Notes: generated by a model from the sequence alone, not told the origin. A stretch of DNA of 64,000 nt from Hydractinia symbiolongicarpus (GCF_029227915.1 NC_079888.1:6195001-6259000), one strand, 5' to 3'; shown: positions 1 through 9,908, counted from the stretch's first letter. Translations and numbers: made by a program.

Positions 1-2267
1 TCCATGTTCTTCTTCTACATTCACATGAATAAAAATGGGCTTTTCACCTTGAATATGATGACCAACAGTATCTGCTGAGTTGCAATTCACCGTGGTTAAC
101 GTTTTTGAACTATTGGAAAGTCTTGTACCCTTTAATTTTGCTGCAATAACATCAATATCTACTGGAATTTCAAACAATGCATCTTTTCTCCCTGTGTGCA
201 TCGATGAAGATTTATGTATTTCTTCTTTCTGTCCCGTGATGATGTTTAGAAGTTGTTTTTCTTGAATCCGTTCTTCTTCCTGATCATTGGAATCGAATTT
301 AATAGCTTCCAGAATAGGATGTTTAATGACCGTCTTGAAGTTGGAAATGTTGAATTCAAATTTTGACAAGAAGTTAAAAGTATTTCTTGGCGTTCGCATT
401 GCTTTGTTGAGATATAAAACATCCATATCGGTTTCCTGGTATTTGAATCCATCGTGAACTTTACAATCTTTCCCAGTAAGAAATTTTCGATGTTTCTCCA
501 AGCTTTGTGGGAAAAGCACAACAAGAGAATTTTGTAAACTATGCTCGCTGCTGAACATTTTTCTCAATATTGAAGCTTCTTCAGTGTCAAATATTTCTCC
601 AGCAATTTCATCCACTATGAGATTAAGGATAATATTTCCATGTCTCATCAACAAAGATGCTATCAGTTGTGAAAGTGATGGCACTTTTGACAGATTGAGA
701 TCTTTTGCTAGTGCAACCACATTCACGATATTAATATTAGAATTGCTACTAAGGTTGAGTTTTTTGGCAGCAAATCTTTTTACGGTATCAGTGAGTATTG
801 TTTTGTCATTCCACACTATGTAGTACGTCACAGATTCTGCTTCAGGCGATTTGCATAGAAGTTCTAAGTGAGCAATCGCTAATACAGTTTTTCCACTTCC
901 TAACGGACCAATAATAATTTTCTTTCTGGATTCACTGTATAAGCAACGGAGCTGTTGTGTTGACAAAATAAAAGTGCTTAATCTTTTATGAATATCTTCG
1001 CTAAGTGTTGGAACATTAAAGATTGTTTTCATGGTAGCCATAAAGCACATGATCTGACCTACAATATTCATATATGCATCTTTACTTTCTTTAGTTGTAA
1101 TATTTTCACTTGAAGAAAGAAGAGCATCGAGGAAACTCTGAGTCTTGATGTTTGAAGACAGAATGTCCTTATCCATCAGGTGACATTCCTTGCAAATTTT
1201 GCTATGATCCGATTTTATAAAATTTGGGGCAGCCACAACGTTGATAAATGTCAAACCGGTTTGTAACAGGTACTCTCGATTGATAACAGAAAAGTGTCTA
1301 ATATCATCTTCACCGTTTCTAAATTGCTTTAAAATGACGTCAGCATTTTCTGTTTCTGTGTATCTTATGTTAACAAAGGTATTACCGTTGGGATGAAGCA
1401 GTAAAAGTCTCTCCTTGCTGTCTGGAACCTCTCCATCTCTTGAGAAAAAGTATTTCTCTAAATTAAGAAACTTGAGATTTTCCATGGCATTGTAATGTGA
1501 AAATACAACAAATAAATTTAATTTACTATCACACATTATTTGCTTTACTCGATGTGCAAACTTAGATATTGACTGCGTTATATCCAGTGGGGGGAATTGG
1601 ATTGCTTCACTTAAAAATTTGCCATGTGTTGTGAAATAATCTTTGGCATATTTTTTCGAAAATCCTTTGTAGCCCATGTATGACATTTTATTGACTATTC
1701 CACAGCAGGTAAATTTGATGTCGGATTCCACTATATCAACGTTGGCAATTGACTCTATTTCATCTGAGATATTAAAGCTGTTATGTGTATGCAAAACAAA
1801 TCCGTTACTGGTGTTTTTGTAATGGTGGCTGCAAGCCATGTTTACATCTAAATAAATGAAAGGCATCGTTGTGTAAAAAACAAACTTAATAGCGTTTAGC
1901 TATCTACAAATATATCACATTAAATGTACGCTAAAAGGTCCATTATTAGTTACTAACCTTGAATTGTGATAACAGACACTTCTTCTTCATTTTGAACAAA
2001 AGTTATCACAAGTTCAAAAATTTTCTTCACTATTTCTTTGTAGATAGTAATCAACAGTTCTTTGTGCAACTTTTCGACATTAAAGTGATCACCGAATTTT
2101 AATTCCATGGTATGCTCATTAACTTTTCCTTTGATATCTATGTTGACAATGTCAGCAACAGTGTCGTTTTCACATCGTATCATCAAATTATTTTGCATGT
2201 TTCTGTACAATGTTAAGCTAAAATAAAAAGAACTAACCCTTGATTTCGACCGACTTTTGCCAAACAA
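1..2267 (-). CDS. P-loop NTPase, SF1-helicase-like/DUF2075-like, 5' two exons (partial at window edge)
   Basis: Read on the minus strand, an open frame of about 613 codons runs without a stop from an ATG at 1839 to the window edge. A second exon lies upstream (1958-2267). Its frame ends CAA-G at a GTTAGTA donor (1957), and the acceptor TTTATTTAG ends at 1848. Joining them keeps frame (phase 1) across a 110-bp intron. The protein has a Walker A motif GPLGSGKT near residue 418, a Walker-B-like segment LIVDEIAGE near 515 and an LNKAMRTPRNT segment near 580. That order (P-loop, DE, arginine-containing motif) is like superfamily-1 helicase-type ATPases such as DUF2075 proteins. A CxxC pair (KICKEC) sits before the P-loop. 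The ~400-residue N-terminal part is unrecognised. The start could be the first ATG (2267) or the one 23 codons later. Frame and splice junctions are directly visible; the family name is inference. Confidence 0.72.
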
Positions 2268-2823
2268 GTAATTCTATAAAATCACTAAACAGACATAAAA
2301 CGGAGAAAACCAAACAATGCATGAAGCAAAGGGTTTATTTGTCCTTACTGTGTCGCTGTTTAGCGGTGTTAATTTTTACGTAGAGGCGTTAAGTGGGTCA
2401 CCTAACCAATCCCATAAAATGTCTTTTCAAACGGCCAAGATTCTTCTGTTTCACTGCACATGTCTTTCTACCATGCAACACAACTTTATACACATACCTC
2501 GTACAACCTACCTTACACCTGAATCGTCAAAGCTCAGCTGGTAAATAAAGGAAGTAACTCTCTAAACTTATTTTCAAGCTAAACTTATCCTACTAATAAC
2601 ACTCCAACAAACGCCACCCAATTTAAAAGTGAGAGATAATTTTAACTATCTTTAACTATCAACTATAGTAGCTAAATTATTAATGTTGGAAATACTCAGT
2701 TGTCTATAATCTCACCTTTGCAACACTGCAATGCAAACTGAATATCAGCTGTGAGGTACCAAATGCTGACAAGTTTGAAAAAAATCGAGTTACTACTACC
2801 AACCTCATTCCTTTAACTCTAAA
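2268..2823. other. Intergenic spacer left of the THAP transposon
   Basis: The 5' flank of the NTPase gene. A short plus-strand open frame at 2317-2544 has no homology signal or splice context, so I do not call it. The last seven bases (2817-2823, CTCTAAA) are the left target-site duplication of the next element. Confidence 0.5.
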
Positions 2824-2850
2824 CATAGTCATAAGAAAAAAAGATAGTCT
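2824..2850 (+). repeat. Left terminal inverted repeat tip of the THAP/C2H2 transposon
   Basis: Begins CATAGTCATAAG. Perfect inverted match to 5768-5794. Imperfect similarity continues inward to about 2942. Confidence 0.9.
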
Positions 2851-2998
2851 GGTGACAAACAATGGCCTATTGTTTTATGTTTTTGCAAGCAAATGAAGCT
2901 CGCACCCAGATCTCCGATCCTGCACAGAAGTTCAAAATGGCGTATAATTGCCTGTATGTTTTGGTTTGATTTCATAACAGTTTGATGTTTATTCTAAT

Positions 2999-3841
2999 AT
3001 GCCTAGGGAAAATTGCGCAATATTTGGTTGTTCCACTTCCAGAAGACATAAGGATATAAGTATTTTCAAAGTTCCTTTGCCAAATAGTGATTTCAACAAG
3101 ACATGGGGTGAGAAATTGATCAACATCATAACAAAGGATCGTGTGATTGATAAGCAGCTGAGAAAGCGTATTGATACCTTCAAGTTATATATTTGCGAAC
3201 GTCATTTCTCGCCTGATCAATTTTATGTTTACCCTACACGTAAGTCACTAAAAGAAGGGGAAATACCATATCTGAATCTTCCTAAAAAAAGTTTTCAAAC
3301 TGTCACCATTAGTAGTGAAAGTCGTTCAACCACTTCTATACAAAAGCGTGAGGAATTCCTAGTTTTTCAAGATTTATCTCCGCCACCATCTCCTTCCACA
3401 ATTTATAAAAGTTTTTCTGATTTTAAACAACGCATCGTGAAACTTTCATTAAGTAAAAGTTGGCATATTGATGTGCAGGATACTTTAGTCATTGTTACAT
3501 GTTTTACCACAGATCATATCCTACCAAAGTATGAAGTATTTATAGACCAATCATTAGCATTTTCTGTAAGGGTTTATGGTTGGATGTTGCCTGATGACCA
3601 TGTCTTTTATTCGTTATACAATCGAACATTTTATAACATTACACTTTCAAGTTTTATTTTTGAATTAACCAATAACTACATATTATGTGGAGGTATTACT
3701 ATGCTTGATCCTGGTAAAGAATTTAACTATCAAAAACATGTCATACCTAAAAAGTTTAATTACCTCTCCTTCCAACAGCAGTCATTTCAATCTCATCTAC
3801 ACCAAGATGAATACTACCTGTGCTATTGGATCACGCCGTGA
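2999..3841 (+). CDS. THAP-domain protein encoded by the transposon
   Basis: A 280-residue open frame starting MPRENCAIFGC. Residues 1-93 form a THAP (C2CH) zinc-binding DNA-binding domain: Cys6, Cys11, a Trp at 36, then Cys66-x2-His69 in ICERHF, and an EIPYL box at 89-93 in place of the usual AVPTIF. The remaining ~185 residues are unrecognised, with a hydrophobic middle (residues 190-235). There is no RNase-H-like DDE core, so this is a DNA-binding protein rather than a complete P-type transposase. Just after the stop, another frame stays open to 3998 with charged, protein-like composition (ending PKRKKNSQ), so a frameshift or small intron near 3810 may have separated a C-terminal tail. The gene converges on the C2H2 gene. 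THAP domains in animals are commonly of transposon origin, which fits the TIR context. Confidence 0.82.
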   Translation: MPRENCAIFGCSTSRRHKDISIFKVPLPNSDFNKTWGEKLINIITKDRVIDKQLRKRIDTFKLYICERHFSPDQFYVYPTRKSLKEGEIPYLNLPKKSFQTVTISSESRSTTSIQKREEFLVFQDLSPPPSPSTIYKSFSDFKQRIVKLSLSKSWHIDVQDTLVIVTCFTTDHILPKYEVFIDQSLAFSVRVYGWMLPDDHVFYSLYNRTFYNITLSSFIFELTNNYILCGGITMLDPGKEFNYQKHVIPKKFNYLSFQQQSFQSHLHQDEYYLCYWITP

Positions 3842-4004
3842 CAACCCGTCAGTGAGAGATGTAGGCTATAATGATAACACCATCAAAAGCCAATTTTCTG
3901 TACGACCAATTGCTGGAAATGTTTGTGCCTCAGGTAGTAGCAAATTTAACCTTATTGATGATAGTCCATTGCCAAAAAGAAAGAAAAACTCTCAATAGAT
4001 GCTA

Positions 4005-4072
4005 CATCCCGGACATGGATTAAAACTGTCAAACCGGCTATTTTTATAGCCACAATTTTAAAAAAAAACATT
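4005..4072 (+). repeat. Internal inverted repeat, arm 1 (3' side of THAP gene)
   Basis: Contains GGACATGGATTAAAACTGTC and GGCTATTTTTATAGCCACAA. It matches the reverse complement of 4391-4463 with a few mismatches. It lies just past the THAP gene, so it probably falls in its 3' untranslated region. Confidence 0.85.
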
Positions 4073-4390
4073 ACACTGGCTATCAATATTTTTGGTCACA
4101 TTCTTTAGTCCCCTTTATACTGGGGACTGGAGGGTTCTAGCAGAAAACAAAATTTTGTAGGTACACATGGTATTTACTTCACCTGGAACTTTTTTCAACT
4201 CTACAAATTGAAAAATATTTGGAAAAAAACTTGCAATCAGTGATTTATAAGTCACTGAGAATATTTGGCGTTATCGACAAAACCTGTGAATAACTGTCGT
4301 TCCTAATTTCTTAACAATAATAAAGTTTAAATAAACAATGTAAATAAATATATCAGGCACGTAGAATAAAACATATAAGTTAAAGCCAAA

Positions 4391-4463
4391 ACATGTTTTT
4401 TGAAAATTTGTGGCTATAAAAATAGCCTTTTTGACAGTTTTTTTAGTCCATGTCTAGGACTTG
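4391..4463 (-). repeat. Internal inverted repeat, arm 2 (3' side of C2H2 gene)
   Basis: Partner of 4005-4072, placed immediately past the stop codon of the C2H2 gene. Each gene of the element is thus bracketed by an outer TIR at its 5' side and this repeat at its 3' side. Confidence 0.85.
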
Positions 4464-4471
4464 GCAAACAT

Positions 4472-5683
4472 TTAATGTCCCAGTTCTTTAGTAATAGCTG
4501 TTTTCTTTAGTTCAACTCTCAAAGCACGTTTTTTTGAATTCTGTTTAGCAGCCTTGTGTTTTTCACGAATATCTTTAGCATATGAAAAGGTGCGAACTTT
4601 AGTAAACAATGTTAACATATGCTCCAACAAGTTTAAACTAACTTCTTCATCAACTTGTGGCTCCACTTCATAACAGGCACTCTTAAAATTAGATAAAATT
4701 GAAGGGTTTTCTAGCATCTTGTGGATTATGTTGTGACATACCAATTTGGTTTGGAAATTAATAGTTGACAACCGAAATATTTGTTCACATTTAACGAAAA
4801 CTGCTTGCATTTTTTTGTTTACTCTCCACAAACCTCCACGATCATGAATATTAATATATGTCTGAGAATCATCGCTATCAACCTTACATGCTTGCAGCAG
4901 TGCAATAAATTGTGTGCGATTTGTTAAAGTAGCCTTTGAAAATCGAAACCTAGAATGTAGCTTGTGAAGAATATATCCACCAAGATAATCTAAACTTTTG
5001 AGCTCTTTTTCTGAAATTTCTGCCACCTGTAGGTCTTTGGGTGTATCTTTACCAATGCCTGATAAATGGGTCAACATATGATTTGCCACTTCTGCAAGTA
5101 AAATATTGCTAAATCGTGTTTCTTCAAATTTTGATGGTAGGATATTTTCCTTCAACATGCCATAAAAATACATGTAAAAATCTTCAGCATCCCCAGAATA
5201 TTTTTCAATCATTGGTCTGAACTTGTTCCATAGTTCAATAGCATCATCAGTTGAAAATAAAAAATTTTCTTTCGAGAACAAGCATCTAATATTTTCAGGC
5301 AAACACAAATCTTTAAAGCATGAATCAGCACATTTATTTACAATTAATTTTAAAGTTAAGGGGTGAAATTTCTTCAAACATTGTTCTTCCTTTGACAGCT
5401 GTGGTATGGAAATACTAGAGTCACAAGAATTTGTTGTGATAGTTGCTGATGTATGTTTAACATTGCAATGCCTAGTAAGACCACGTTGTGATTTACAAAT
5501 TATTTCACAATGTTGACAACGATAAACAGCTTTATTTTTTTCGTTATCCATTACTTCAGTAACTACAGCGTTCACATCTGCATTAAAAATTGCATCATCG
5601 TCAAGAAAACCACCATCAAGTAACTGAAACAAGTCATCAAGTTCGTCACCAGCTAAGTAATCTTCCTGTGCTGAAGCCGCCAT
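4472..5683 (-). CDS. C2H2 zinc-finger protein encoded by the transposon
   Basis: A 403-residue frame starting MAASAQEDYLAGDE, whose ATG lies in the inverted-repeat region shared with the left end. An acidic N-terminus (1-50) is followed by one C2H2 finger: Cys56, Cys59, His72, His77 (YRCQHC...RHCNVKH). The rest is alpha-rich with segments DYLGGYILHKL and DRGGLWRVNK, then a basic tail (KAAKQNSKKRALRVELKK) that could be a nuclear localisation signal. The DYLxGYI...RGGL order reminds me of the C-terminal region of P-element/THAP9-type transposases; this is a tentative family comparison from memory. No DDE triad is evident. The frame is intact and unspliced, so the element is probably young or under selection. 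It faces the THAP gene tail-to-tail, and the two proteins may act together. Confidence 0.75.
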   Translation of the reverse strand: MAASAQEDYLAGDELDDLFQLLDGGFLDDDAIFNADVNAVVTEVMDNEKNKAVYRCQHCEIICKSQRGLTRHCNVKHTSATITTNSCDSSISIPQLSKEEQCLKKFHPLTLKLIVNKCADSCFKDLCLPENIRCLFSKENFLFSTDDAIELWNKFRPMIEKYSGDAEDFYMYFYGMLKENILPSKFEETRFSNILLAEVANHMLTHLSGIGKDTPKDLQVAEISEKELKSLDYLGGYILHKLHSRFRFSKATLTNRTQFIALLQACKVDSDDSQTYINIHDRGGLWRVNKKMQAVFVKCEQIFRLSTINFQTKLVCHNIIHKMLENPSILSNFKSACYEVEPQVDEEVSLNLLEHMLTLFTKVRTFSYAKDIREKHKAAKQNSKKRALRVELKKTAITKELGH

Positions 5684-5767
5684 GTTTAACTTTCGTGCAA
5701 TATCGGAGGGTCGTCCTACCTAAGTTAAGGATACATTGCGTAAACAATGTCGGTGGTCGTTGCCTCT

Positions 5768-5794
5768 AGACTATCTTTTTTTCTTATGACTATG
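5768..5794 (-). repeat. Right terminal inverted repeat tip of the THAP/C2H2 transposon
   Basis: Exact reverse complement of 2824-2850; followed by the CTCTAAA duplication (5795-5801). Confidence 0.9.
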
Positions 5795-6119
5795 CTCTAA
5801 AATTGCACTTTTTAAGATCAAACTTGGCTTAGATGCTACCAATAACGTCTTCCAGACTTTCCGGTATTTACTTTTAAACTTTTCTCATCAATTCTTTCCT
5901 TCCAGAACCAAGTGCAAAACCCTGATGTATACAGCATTTGCACTAAATTCCTCGCTAAGTGAATTATCAATCCTAACAAGACTTACCATCCTAATTAGCC
6001 ACCCATCTACACCTAATTTTAACATAGCCCATAAAATAACCTTACATGGGACCCGAGAGCATTTTTAAAATCTCCCAAAGTTAAATAGATATTCTACCTT
6101 ATCACTAAAAAAAAGGTGG

Positions 6120-6730
6120 CAAAAAGTGACTAAATTTTGGCTAGATGACTAATATTTTTTGCCGATTAAATTTTTTGCCGTCTTTTTTATTACCGACCAA
6201 ATTTTTTTGCCGACTTTTTTATTACTGACCAAACTTTTTTGCCGACTTTTTTATTACCAACCAAAATTTTTAGCCAAATTTTTTATTACCGACTTAACTT
6301 TTTTGCCGATTTTTTGTTCCGGCCTAACTTTTTGCCGACTTTTTTCTTTCCGACCAAATTTTTTTGCCGATTTTGTTTTCTATTTTTTTGCCAAACACCA
6401 CTTTTTGCTGATTTTTTACGGACAAAAATTTTTTGCCGACCATCTTTTGCAGTTTTTTTTTCTTGTTGCTAATTTTTATCTGTTGTGTATGCAATTATTC
6501 TTGAAGTTGACTAAACCTAAACATTTTTATATACCTATAACCATTTTTTTTGTTGTTGTTTGATTTTAAAAAAAACTTTCAAAATGTAAGCTTTCTTGAT
6601 CATTTTTGTCTGGAATTTGGTCAGCAAAAATTGACTAAATTCTGTCCAAGTGACTAATATTTTTGCCGCCTTTTTATTTTTGCCGACTAATATTTTTGCT
6701 GACTTTTTTTTACCGGTAAGGTATTTCCTA
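6120..6730. repeat. Degenerate T-rich tandem repeat with GCCGACTTTTTT core
   Basis: About a dozen variants of a ~25-30 bp unit TTTTTTGCCGACTTTTTTAT-TACCGACCAAA, densest at 6160-6440 and resuming near 6650-6720. The open frames it creates are strings of Phe/Leu/Pro and are not genes. Confidence 0.75.
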
Positions 6731-7783
6731 AATACTTTTTCTGAAGCTGTTTAAGTAAACATATTGCATCTGTAAAGCCACTCACTGGAACCAAACAAAA
6801 TTTTATCTTATCTACATTATTCTTTCCCTAGGTAACTTACCAACTTTGTGAGGTTGATTTGTAAGATGATGCAGAAGATAAACAAAAAAGTAAGAATAGA
6901 AGGTTTAACTTTGTGTTCATACTACTATAATTCTCTACTTTTGTTAACACTGATTCTAAAGGTTCGAAGCAGTTCTGTCTAAAAACAAACACTACAAGGA
7001 TAAATCGAAAGTCCCTATCGAATTAACCCATGTAAACAAAATATTGTGATGACCAGAAGTTTTCTATTTTCTCTATTTTTATCTTGGAGAATGTGTAAAG
7101 TTGAACCTAAAGTTTAAAGTTTAGTTAAAGCAAATATTAAGTACTACTACCCAAGAATGACATAGACTAGAAAAGGGGGCGATTTTATTTAAACTGAGTA
7201 ACAAAAAAGCTAAGGGAGCGAGTCTGTATTTATTTTTAGTAAAACTAGTTATCTTATTGCGATAAACAATGCATGTAGTTAACTAGCTATGTTGAAGAAG
7301 CTTTCAGATAGAATGTTAACGCTGAATCTAGGTATTTTATCAGTAAAGGTTGACATTGTTTTTGTTTTTTCTCTATAAATTGTTTTTATAAGTTAACATA
7401 CTGTTGGAATTGATATAAAATCATTTGAATGCTTCTTGAATTTTTTATTTTTCTTGCTTTTTTACATTTTAAGCAACCATTGTTCTTGACGACATTACCA
7501 GTTTACGTCAACCCGTCGTCAAGAGCACTGAGCCAATCAGAATGCCTAAAAACCTGTATTTCCGCTTGCATAATGGAGACAGTCAACAAGTGACGGTATT
7601 ATCCTGAGTTACTGTTACTCAGGGTAAATTTTCCAAGGAAAAAGCCATTTCCTAGAAAGAAAAGAAACACAGAGAACCTTATTTTCTTGACATAGGACTG
7701 GTGCACAATTGAGAGGTGTAATAAAGGACATCATCAAAAGAAGTACAAACCCAAGTGTTTTTAGAATAAACGCCTCAAATATC
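6731..7783. other. Non-coding stretch with two small perfect hairpins
   Basis: No gene seen. It contains a hairpin at 7484-7525 (TCTTGACGAC ... GTCGTCAAGA) and a shorter one at 7603-7623 (CCTGAGT ... ACTCAGG). It may hold downstream exons of the HEPN gene that I could not recognise, because the HEPN exon ends in a good splice donor. Confidence 0.4.
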
Positions 7784-8947
7784 TCACCTCCTTGTGATTT
7801 TTTTCTTCTTGTTCAGAGGTTGTTTAACCTCACTTTTTTTCACTGAAATTTCGTTAAGTCGTTCAAGTGTCTGGATGCGCTGGTCATGAGACTGTATAAT
7901 GCTTTCCGCTTGAGTGATATGATCCTCGATTTGCTCAATATCCCTTTTGTTTTGCTCAATATCATCCTTGCCTTTCTCAATATCATCTTTGTTTTTCTCA
8001 ATATCACCCTCGTTTTGCTCAATATCATCTTTGCTTTTCTCAATGTCATCCTTGTTTTTCTCAATATCATCCTTGTTTTGCTCAATATCATCCTTGCTTT
8101 TCTCAATATTATCTTTGTTTTTCTCAATATCGTCCTTGTTTTGCTCAATATCATCTTTGCTTTTCTCAATATCATCTTTGTTTTTCTCAATATCATCCTT
8201 GTTTTGCTCAATATCATCCTTGTTTTGCTCAATATCATCCTTGTTTTTTTCAATATCATTCTTGTTTTGCTCAATATCATCTTTGTTTTTCTCAATATCA
8301 TCCTTGTTTTGCTCAATATCATCCTTGTTTTTCTCAATATCATCATTGTTTTGCTGAATATCATCTTTGTTTTGCTTAATATCACTCCACTGTTGTTGGA
8401 TATTGTTATTGTTTGTTTTAATCTCCATTTCCTGTATTTGTATTTTACTTTTATTTATGGACACTTGAAACTTCTCCATTTCATGCAAACTACCAAACTT
8501 TAAATCTTTAATCAATGTAATGTCGTATCCAAGTCTTTGAATAATATGTTCGCAGTTGCTCCACCTAACTATATATTCCACATAATTAAAACGAGGCTTA
8601 TGTATAGTACCATTTCTCTCATCTCTGATTGCTTCAATGTCTGCGCGTATTGGCTTGGTCAAGTTCTTGGAAGTAAGTAGGAGAGAGCATAATATACTCA
8701 AGTCAAATTCCATTGAATCCGTCTTTTTACTTCTTGGTAGAACGAGTGGTCTCTGATGTTTTAACAAATGCTTTAACTTTCCATTGTTATCTAACTTTAC
8801 CATAATCTTATACAACTGCTCTTTATCTTCAGGAAAGTTACCATGATTTGGATGATGAAATAAGTAGCGTAAGTGTTCCTCAACTTCATTTAGAAAGGTT
8901 ACTAAGCGAAGTTTATATTCACATTTAGCAAAAAGAGATGTTGCCAT
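7784..8947 (-). CDS. DZIP3-type HEPN domain protein with long heptad-repeat coiled tail
   Basis: A 387-residue frame from ATG 8947 (MATSLFAKCEYK). An acceptor TTTTTCTAG ends at 8959, eleven bases upstream, so a 5' non-coding exon lies further up; the in-frame ATG at 9025 falls in that intron and is not used here. Residues ~8-145 match the pattern of DZIP3-like HEPN domains: a Leu-rich start, FDLSILCSLLL, then the HEPN Rx4H motif RNGTIH at residues 111-116, associated with metal-independent RNase activity in many HEPN families. Residues ~189-345 are some 23 copies of a 7-residue unit, DIEKNKD/DIEQNKD, with one Ile per heptad, predicting a highly charged rod. The tail ends in basic KKKKITRR. 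The stop overlaps a strong donor (GAG|GTGAGA at 7788), so the real protein may splice on to further exons. In invertebrates such HEPN proteins often belong to immune-type receptors; that role is inference here. Confidence 0.72.
   Translation of the reverse strand: MATSLFAKCEYKLRLVTFLNEVEEHLRYLFHHPNHGNFPEDKEQLYKIMVKLDNNGKLKHLLKHQRPLVLPRSKKTDSMEFDLSILCSLLLTSKNLTKPIRADIEAIRDERNGTIHKPRFNYVEYIVRWSNCEHIIQRLGYDITLIKDLKFGSLHEMEKFQVSINKSKIQIQEMEIKTNNNNIQQQWSDIKQNKDDIQQNNDDIEKNKDDIEQNKDDIEKNKDDIEQNKNDIEKNKDDIEQNKDDIEQNKDDIEKNKDDIEKSKDDIEQNKDDIEKNKDNIEKSKDDIEQNKDDIEKNKDDIEKSKDDIEQNEGDIEKNKDDIEKGKDDIEQNKRDIEQIEDHITQAESIIQSHDQRIQTLERLNEISVKKSEVKQPLNKKKKITRR
7930..8390 (-). repeat. 21-bp coding minisatellite in the HEPN gene
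   Basis: Tandem 21-bp units (sense: GATATTGAGAAAAACAAGGA and close variants) giving the 7-residue repeat. Alternation of EKNKD and EQNKD gives a 42-bp higher-order unit in places. All indels keep frame. Confidence 0.9.
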
Positions 8948-9517
8948 TTTGAGCAGACCTAGAAAAATATATTTATCATATTTTAAAATAAATATCTTTA
9001 TTAGAATAAAATAATGTGTCACCATTATAAAAAATAGTTTTAGATTTTAGACAGGAGTTATCACTTAGAACGCCATAAGCTTTAATGAAGTTTTTCTTGT
9101 GTTATTTTTGTATCAAAACATCTTGAAAGACAACACGTGCCTTCTTTAATTTTCTAGACTTGAAAAATAAAACTTAAAATGATTATCCGCAAAAGAGTTT
9201 ACTGGAACTGATTTTGTGATAGCAAAAAGAAACAAGAAAAGTCTGAAAGTTTTTCTTTGTTTACCTACTTTCGCATTTTATTAAAGTGTTGAGAATTATT
9301 CATTTCTGCCAGTCAGGTCGGAATCTTTAAAATGGCCTGATGAGGTAGATATAATCATCTGAAGCCTGGATGCGCTGATGAATGGCGTATACTATAAGCA
9401 TAAGAAACAGATTAGAAATTCTATAGTTCATATCATACTTGTAAATAACAGATTTCATAAAAGAATCTCGCAGTAGATTATTTATATGTACATCCTGGAC
9501 GACCTTATTGGTAAAGC
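8948..9517. other. Upstream region of the HEPN gene
   Basis: No coding gene is supported. A minus-strand open frame at 9327-9590 extends into the Polinton inverted repeat and shows no protein-like pattern. The HEPN 5' exon and promoter are probably here or interrupted by the Polinton. Confidence 0.35.
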
Positions 9518-9545
9518 TTTTTTCGCATTTTGATATCGAAGGACT

Positions 9546-9815
9546 CAGAGATAGAGAAATGTATGTTCTGGCGCAGTCGCGCACGCACATCGCACATCAA
9601 GTTCTAACTGCGCACGCGCCGGTTCAAACCACCACAAATCACTGATCATCCAAGACCATGCCGTGCTTAGTTATGCCTAGTCCCTAATAGGCGGTGTTCA
9701 TCCATACATACCAGTGACATCATCAAAATGCTGCAAAAAAAGTAAAAATAATTCTAGTGCACCTAGAGGGGAACTCCCCTGCATATCCGCTAATAATCAT
9801 CAACGCATGGGCAGT
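9546..9815 (+). repeat. Polinton left terminal inverted repeat
   Basis: Includes GTATGTTCTGGCGCAGTCGC and TAGAGGGGAACTCCCCTGCA; only scattered differences from the reverse complement of the right copy. Confidence 0.93.
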
Positions 9816-9908
9816 CAAGATGCTCTAGTTTTTGAGCAAGATGAAATCGTCTGACAAAATAAATAATCTTACAATAAAGAATGAACACACATACCGTGAA
9901 ACAGTTAC

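Larger units (their letters stand above)
2824..5794. mobile_element. Two-gene DNA transposon carrying THAP and C2H2 genes (P-superfamily candidate)
   Basis: The 27 bases at 2824-2850 are the exact reverse complement of 5768-5794. The element is flanked by the same 7-mer, CTCTAAA, at 2817-2823 and 5795-5801: a target-site duplication. Inside the tips the two ends stay similar, and both reach a CTCCGAT-xxTGCAC-GAAGTT stretch followed by ATGGCG (left 2937, right 5683). The inverted repeat is therefore about 115 bp and includes the 5' ends of both transcription units. Two convergent genes fill the element. A THAP domain and a 7-8 bp duplication are both features of P-type elements, and the C2H2 protein has segments reminiscent of P-transposase C-termini, but I see no full catalytic domain. 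Boundaries are directly visible; the superfamily is inferred. Confidence 0.85.

Noticed and set aside
2317-2544. 75-codon plus-strand frame left of the THAP element
   Set aside because: No coding pattern or splice context.
7840-8503. Alternative long frames overlapping the heptad repeat on both strands
   Set aside because: A 21-bp repeat keeps all frames open; only the frame continuous with the HEPN domain and a splice acceptor makes sense.
9327-9590. 87-codon minus-strand frame at the Polinton edge
   Set aside because: It straddles the inverted repeat boundary and has low-complexity SLSLSPS content.
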